Below, one piece after another: positions 60,540 to 64,000 of a stretch of 64,000 bases of DNA (position 1 is its first letter; every line of letters starts with the position of its first letter). A program made the translations under genes and the position numbers. The stretch spans positions 2,854,501 to 2,918,500 of the forward strand of contig NZ_CP029427.2 of the NCBI RefSeq assembly GCF_002266465.3. Direction: 5' to 3'. The notes below the pieces were generated by a model. It saw only the letters and a list, made by a program, of their open reading frames with translations, had not been told where the DNA came from and ran no database searches. The stretch comes from Bradyrhizobium symbiodeficiens. Its GTDB lineage: Bacteria; Pseudomonadota; Alphaproteobacteria; Rhizobiales; Xanthobacteraceae.

Positions 60540-61000
60540 GAGACGGCCGGGCGAGCCGCCGCACGCTGCTGCATGCGGCTCTCGCGGCCGGCCTGTTCGT
60601 CATCTTCCATCCGGCTCTGGCCCGGGCGGCGGAACCTCACAGGCTCGCGCTGCAGATCAGCGACGACGACCCGGTCAAGATGCGCGCGGTCCTCGATGTT
60701 GCGGCCAACGTCTCGCGGCATTATTCCGGGCAAGGCGAGGACGTCGAGATCGCAGTGGTCGCCTTCAACGGCGGCCTCGACATGCTGCTCGCGGACCGTT
60801 CGCCGGTGAAGGAGCGCCTGGTGAATTTCCTGAAATCGATGCCCAATGTGAGCTTCATCGCCTGCGGCAACACGCTGGAGACGCTGGCGGCGAAGGAGGA
60901 TAGGCGGCCGCCGCTGATCGAGGGCGTCAGCGTCACACAGGTCGGGGTTGCCGCGCTGATGGAACTTGCGGAGAAGAACTGGACGATTGTCCGGCCATAG
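60536..61000 (+). CDS. Exported DsrE-like protein 1
   Basis: A 154-residue DsrE/YchN-fold protein with a leader (RRTLLHAALAAGLFVIFHPA). The core HRLALQISDDDPVKMRAVLD and IAVVAFNGGLDMLLAD precede a single conserved cysteine in SFIACGNTLETL. DsrE-like proteins carry sulfur as persulfides, usually in the cytoplasm; the leader here places it in the periplasm. GTG start at 60536 overlapping soxD means it belongs to the sox operon. Confidence 0.82.
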   Translation: MRDGRASRRTLLHAALAAGLFVIFHPALARAAEPHRLALQISDDDPVKMRAVLDVAANVSRHYSGQGEDVEIAVVAFNGGLDMLLADRSPVKERLVNFLKSMPNVSFIACGNTLETLAAKEDRRPPLIEGVSVTQVGVAALMELAEKNWTIVRP

Positions 61001-61015
61001 GGGAGAGAGCCAACG

Positions 61016-61921
61016 ATGCGATGGTTGCTGGGATTGGCCATTTTGCTCGCGTTCGCAGGGTCCGGATATGCGGCCGAGCAGGAGCTCGAACTGTCGGTCG
61101 ACAGCCGCACCACACTTGCAACGCTGCGCACACCCGCCACGATGACACCGGACACACCGCTCGTCGTGATGACCCATGGCACGCTCGCGCACAAGGACAT
61201 GGAGGTCATCCAGGGCGTTGCCAAGGCGCTGGAGCAGCGCGGCATCGCTTCGCTAGCTCATACGTTGTCGCTCGGGCTCGATCGCCGCAAGGGCATGTAT
61301 GACTGCGCCGCGCGGCATGACTATGTCGTCGGGGATGCAATTGCCGAGATCGGCGCCTGGGTGGCGCGGGCGAAGGGCCTGTCCCGGCTCGTCTTCGCGT
61401 TCGGCCATTCGCGCGGCGGCAACCAGGTCGCGCGGTATCTCGCGGCCGGCGAAGCCCCGCCGGTGGCGGGTGCGGTGCTGCTGGCGCCGGTGACCGCAAA
61501 AGCCGAGGTCGATCTGCGCGCCTCCTACGCCACGACCTACGGCAGGCCGCTCGAACCGTTTCTGGAGCTGGCAACGAAGGCGGTTGCGGCGGGCTCGGGC
61601 GGGGAGTGGATGGACGTCCCCGGCTTCATCTATTGTCGCAATGCCGTAGTCACCGCGCGGGCCCTTGCTTCGTTCTACGGTGCCGATGCCGGCCAGGACA
61701 CGGCCGCGCTGGTGGCGCGCGTGAAGCTGCCGGTGCTGGTGCTCGCCGCAACCAAGGATAGCGTCGTGCCCGACGTTGCCGACGCCTTCGCTTCGCTTGC
61801 GGGTTCGAGCGGAGGCAGAGTCCAGCTCGACACGATCGAGGATGCCGATCATTTCTTTCGCGATCTGTTCGCGGAAGACGTCGCCGACCGCATCGCCGAA
61901 TTCATCAAGCAGACACGATAG
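61016..61921 (+). CDS. Exported alpha/beta hydrolase in the sox operon
   Basis: A 301-residue protein with a signal peptide (WLLGLAILLAFAGSGYAA). Triad candidates are Ser in FGHSRGGNQVARYL, Asp in VLAATKDSVVPDVA and His in EDADHFFRDLF. The substrate is unknown. It lies 15 bp after one DsrE-like gene and 10 bp before the other, so the three form a unit at the end of the sox operon. Confidence 0.83.
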   Translation: MRWLLGLAILLAFAGSGYAAEQELELSVDSRTTLATLRTPATMTPDTPLVVMTHGTLAHKDMEVIQGVAKALEQRGIASLAHTLSLGLDRRKGMYDCAARHDYVVGDAIAEIGAWVARAKGLSRLVFAFGHSRGGNQVARYLAAGEAPPVAGAVLLAPVTAKAEVDLRASYATTYGRPLEPFLELATKAVAAGSGGEWMDVPGFIYCRNAVVTARALASFYGADAGQDTAALVARVKLPVLVLAATKDSVVPDVADAFASLAGSSGGRVQLDTIEDADHFFRDLFAEDVADRIAEFIKQTR

Positions 61922-61931
61922 GAGGGGGACC

Positions 61932-62375
61932 ATGCAGCGTCGATCCATGCTTCGCGCGAGCCTTGCCGGACTATTTGGTGCCTTCGCGGTGCGCCAGGCG
62001 TCCGCTGCGACGGAAGCGTCCGCGCGACAGCGCGTCGTCTATCATCTCGCCGATGCCGATCGTGTCGTCTTCGTTCTGGGCAATCTGCAGAACCATGTCG
62101 ACGGCGTCGGCGGACCTGGGAAGGCTGACATCAGGCTGGTGGTGCACGGGCCGGCGCTGCGAGCCTTCCACGCGCTCGCGGCACAGGAGCACACCGTTGC
62201 GATGATGACGAAGCTCGTCGATGCCGGCGTTGGTTTCGACGCCTGCGCCAACACGATGAAGGCGCAGGGCGTCAAGCTGGACGACCTCACGCCCGGCTTC
62301 GTGGTGGCCGAGAAGGGCGGCGTGGTGCGGCTCGCCGAGCTGCAACAGCAGGGATATGCCTATCTACGGCCATGA
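61932..62375 (+). CDS. Exported DsrE-like protein 2
   Basis: A 147-residue DsrE-fold protein with a leader (RRSMLRASLAGLFGAFAVRQ). The core RVVYHLADADRVVFVLGNLQ and ADIRLVVHGPALRAFHA precede the conserved cysteine in GVGFDACANTMKAQG, matching ACGNTLE of the first DsrE-like protein. GGAGGGGG precedes the ATG at 61932. Confidence 0.82.
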   Translation: MQRRSMLRASLAGLFGAFAVRQASAATEASARQRVVYHLADADRVVFVLGNLQNHVDGVGGPGKADIRLVVHGPALRAFHALAAQEHTVAMMTKLVDAGVGFDACANTMKAQGVKLDDLTPGFVVAEKGGVVRLAELQQQGYAYLRP

Positions 62376-62449
62376 GGCCGCTCCGGCATCCTGCGGTGTC
62401 GAGCTTTGATCTGGCTCATGGGAAGTGACGGCCCAATCGCTAGAATTGC

Positions 62450-63562
62450 ATGCTCGCAGGAACAGCCGAGGCAGACGTGCTGACGCCGATCATCGATCTC
62501 TTGGGTGAAGACCGGCTGTCTTGGCTCGGCGGCCTTCTGGCCGGAGGCCTGTTCGGGTTCTTCGCCCAGCGCAGCCGCTTCTGTCTGCGTGCCGCGGCGG
62601 TCGAATTCTCCCGCGGCGAGGGCGGGCCGCGCCTTGCGGTCTGGCTCCTGACCTTTGCCGCGGCGCTGGTGGGCACGCAAGGCTTGGTCGCGCTCGGCTG
62701 GCTCGACGTATCGGAGGCGCGTCAGCTCGCGCAGCAGGGAAGCATCTCCGGAGCACTGCTCGGCGGCGTCATGTTCGGTTGCGGGATGATCCTGGCGCGC
62801 GGCTGCGCCAGCCGGCTGCTGGTGCTCTCGGCCAATGGCAATCTGCGGGCATTATTGTCGGGGCTGGTGTTTGCGGTGACCGCGCAGGCCTCCTATCGCG
62901 GCCTGCTGTCGCCCGCGCGCGAATGGGTGACCAATCTGTGGCTGGTCGATGGTGGCCCGTCGCGCGACATTATGGCGATGTTCGGTGCCGGCACGCCCGA
63001 GAAGCTTGCCTTCGGAGCGGTGTGGCTGATTGCGGGGCTGTCCTTTGCCTTTCGCAGCCGGTTGCCGCGCCGGCTGATCCTTGCTGCGCTCGCAGCCGGA
63101 ACGGCCGTCGTCGCCGGCTGGCTCTTCACCTACCAGCTGTCGCAAGCTTCGTTCGCGCCGGTGACGCTGAAGAGCCTCACCTTCAGCGGACCGTCGGCCG
63201 AGTTGCTGATGCTGGTGCTCAACAGCGCGCAGCTCCGGCTCGGCTTCGATCTTGGCATCGTCCCCGGCGTGTTTCTCGGCTCGTTTCTGGCCGCGGCGCA
63301 CGCGCATGAGCTGAAGCTCGAGGGATTTTCTGATGGGCTCGGCATGCGGCGCTACCTGCTCGGCGCGGTGCTGATGGGGTTCGGCGCGATGCTCGCCGGC
63401 GGCTGCGCGGTTGGCGCCGGCGTGACCGGTGCCTCGGTCTTCGCACTCACCGCCTGGCTCGTGCTCGGTGGCATGTGGCTGGGGGCGGGGCTCACGGACC
63501 TGCTCGTCGATCGCGCCGGCATGCCGCAGCAGACGACGAGCTTGCCGGCAGCGAGCCGCTGA
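62450..63562 (+). CDS. Second YeeE/YedE sulfur-compound transporter
   Basis: A 370-residue polytopic membrane protein of the YeeE family with cysteine-containing repeats QRSRFCLRAAAVEFSRGEGG, GVMFGCGMILARGCASRLLV and GFGAMLAGGCAVGAGVTGAS. It follows the DsrE-like gene by 74 bp and is a distant paralogue of the transporter at 50501, so sulfur transporters bracket the locus. It may pass sulfur from the periplasm to the cytoplasm. Confidence 0.87.
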   Translation: MLAGTAEADVLTPIIDLLGEDRLSWLGGLLAGGLFGFFAQRSRFCLRAAAVEFSRGEGGPRLAVWLLTFAAALVGTQGLVALGWLDVSEARQLAQQGSISGALLGGVMFGCGMILARGCASRLLVLSANGNLRALLSGLVFAVTAQASYRGLLSPAREWVTNLWLVDGGPSRDIMAMFGAGTPEKLAFGAVWLIAGLSFAFRSRLPRRLILAALAAGTAVVAGWLFTYQLSQASFAPVTLKSLTFSGPSAELLMLVLNSAQLRLGFDLGIVPGVFLGSFLAAAHAHELKLEGFSDGLGMRRYLLGAVLMGFGAMLAGGCAVGAGVTGASVFALTAWLVLGGMWLGAGLTDLLVDRAGMPQQTTSLPAASR

Positions 63563-63642
63563 ATCGCCGCGGTCTTGGTCGGCGCGCTGAGCGACCTCAT
63601 CGGCCGCAAGAAGACGTTCCTCATCATCGGCATCCTGGCGCA
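63563..63642 (+). pseudogene. Remnant of a major facilitator transporter
   Basis: The frame from 63563 reads IAAVLVGALSDLIGRKKTFL, then IIGILA. This contains the MFS loop motif GxLSDxxGRKK followed by the start of a helix. Nothing before or after it in frame continues the protein, and it begins directly at the stop codon of the YeeE gene. It is therefore a decayed fragment. Confidence 0.7.
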
Positions 63643-63661
63643 CCTGCGGCCGCGCCGGCCA

Positions 63662-64000
63662 CTACCCCGCCAGAAACCCGCCATCCACCGCGACCACCGT
63701 TCCGGTCGCGTATTGCGAGGCTGGCATGCAGAGGAAGGCGACGGCACCGGCGATGTCCTCGGGCTGTCCCCAGCGCTTGAAGGCGGTGCGGTCGGCGATG
63801 CGCTGATAATGGGCGCGGTCGGTGCGGCCGGCGGCGTTGATCGCGGTTTCGACATAGCCGGGTGCGACGGCGTTGACGCGGATGCCGTCTTCGGCCCACG
63901 CCAGGGCCAGCGCCTTGGTCAGCATCACGACGCCGCCTTTGCTGGCGCAATAGGCCGGAATCCGCGGCAGCGCCAGGGTGGCATTCATCGAGGCGATGTT
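63662..64000 (-). CDS. Short-chain dehydrogenase/reductase, 5' part outside window
   Basis: The C-terminal 112 residues of a classical SDR: YCASKGG with catalytic Tyr and Lys, [38 protein letters not shown] and the end [13 protein letters not shown]. The cofactor-binding half lies beyond the right edge. It faces the end of the sox locus and belongs to the neighbouring region. Confidence 0.88.
   Translation of the reverse strand, partial: NIASMNATLALPRIPAYCASKGGVVMLTKALALAWAEDGIRVNAVAPGYVETAINAAGRTDRAHYQRIADRTAFKRWGQPEDIAGAVAFLCMPASQYATGTVVAVDGGFLAG

Noticed and set aside
62404..62417. Possible seventh FixK box before the second YeeE gene
   Set aside because: TTGATCTGGCTCAT has a good left half but only a poor right half (CTCAT instead of ATCAA), and it lies within the sulfur locus that appears to be under SoxR.

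Overview
The window is dense, GC-rich DNA with strongly GC-biased third codon positions. The gene types (FixK-type control sites, a complete sox cluster, an ANTAR-controlled amide operon, Bug-type binding proteins) suggest an alphaproteobacterium of the Bradyrhizobium / Nitrobacteraceae kind. This is an inference from gene content; there is no rRNA or other taxonomic marker here. No tRNA, rRNA, insertion sequence, phage or CRISPR array was seen.

Layout. (1) 1-2069: edge of an aromatic-degradation locus (maleylacetate reductase, Dabb protein, divergent LysR regulator). (2) 2081-9308: surface-polysaccharide genes (beta-propeller GINT1-like protein, GT4 glycosyltransferase, flippase, FAD oxidoreductase, BioF2-like acyltransferase). 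(3) 9822-20071: one long amide operon. A leader with mutually exclusive hairpins and an intrinsic terminator precedes an AmiC-like sensor and an AmiR-like ANTAR antiterminator, then a five-gene ABC importer, formamidase, a double nitrilase whose second half lacks its nucleophile cysteine, and an SDR. (4) 20222-24106: a Bug-type binding protein, a small K+-channel-like protein, a cysteine-free FixK/Fnr-type regulator and two response regulators.

(5) 21-50 kb holds six FixK boxes (TTGAY-N4-ATCAA) in front of operons: K+ channel; AspT-like carrier/hydrolase/IalB; DUF1275/SulP; PLP decarboxylase/AspT antiporter/small exported protein; PPK2 plus an unknown protein; DUF3302/HlyD pair; DUF3300-S74 fusion/DUF2950/small exported protein; a small exported peptide. 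I read this as a microoxic regulon concentrated in one stretch. (6) 43623-49643: a siderophore-type TonB receptor, then a nickel permease and a second TonB receptor behind a site that matches the NikR operator GTATGA-N16-TCATAC exactly.

(7) 50501-63562: sulfur oxidation. Two YeeE/YedE transporters flank soxR, soxS, soxV, an unknown exported protein, soxW and soxXYZABCD, followed by an exported DsrE-like / alpha-beta hydrolase / DsrE-like trio. SoxR carries two cysteines 66 residues apart, as in persulfide sensors of the SqrR/BigR type, and related AT-rich sites lie in the three promoter regions of the locus. (8) 63563-64000: a short remnant of an MFS transporter and the C-terminal part of an SDR gene that leaves the window.
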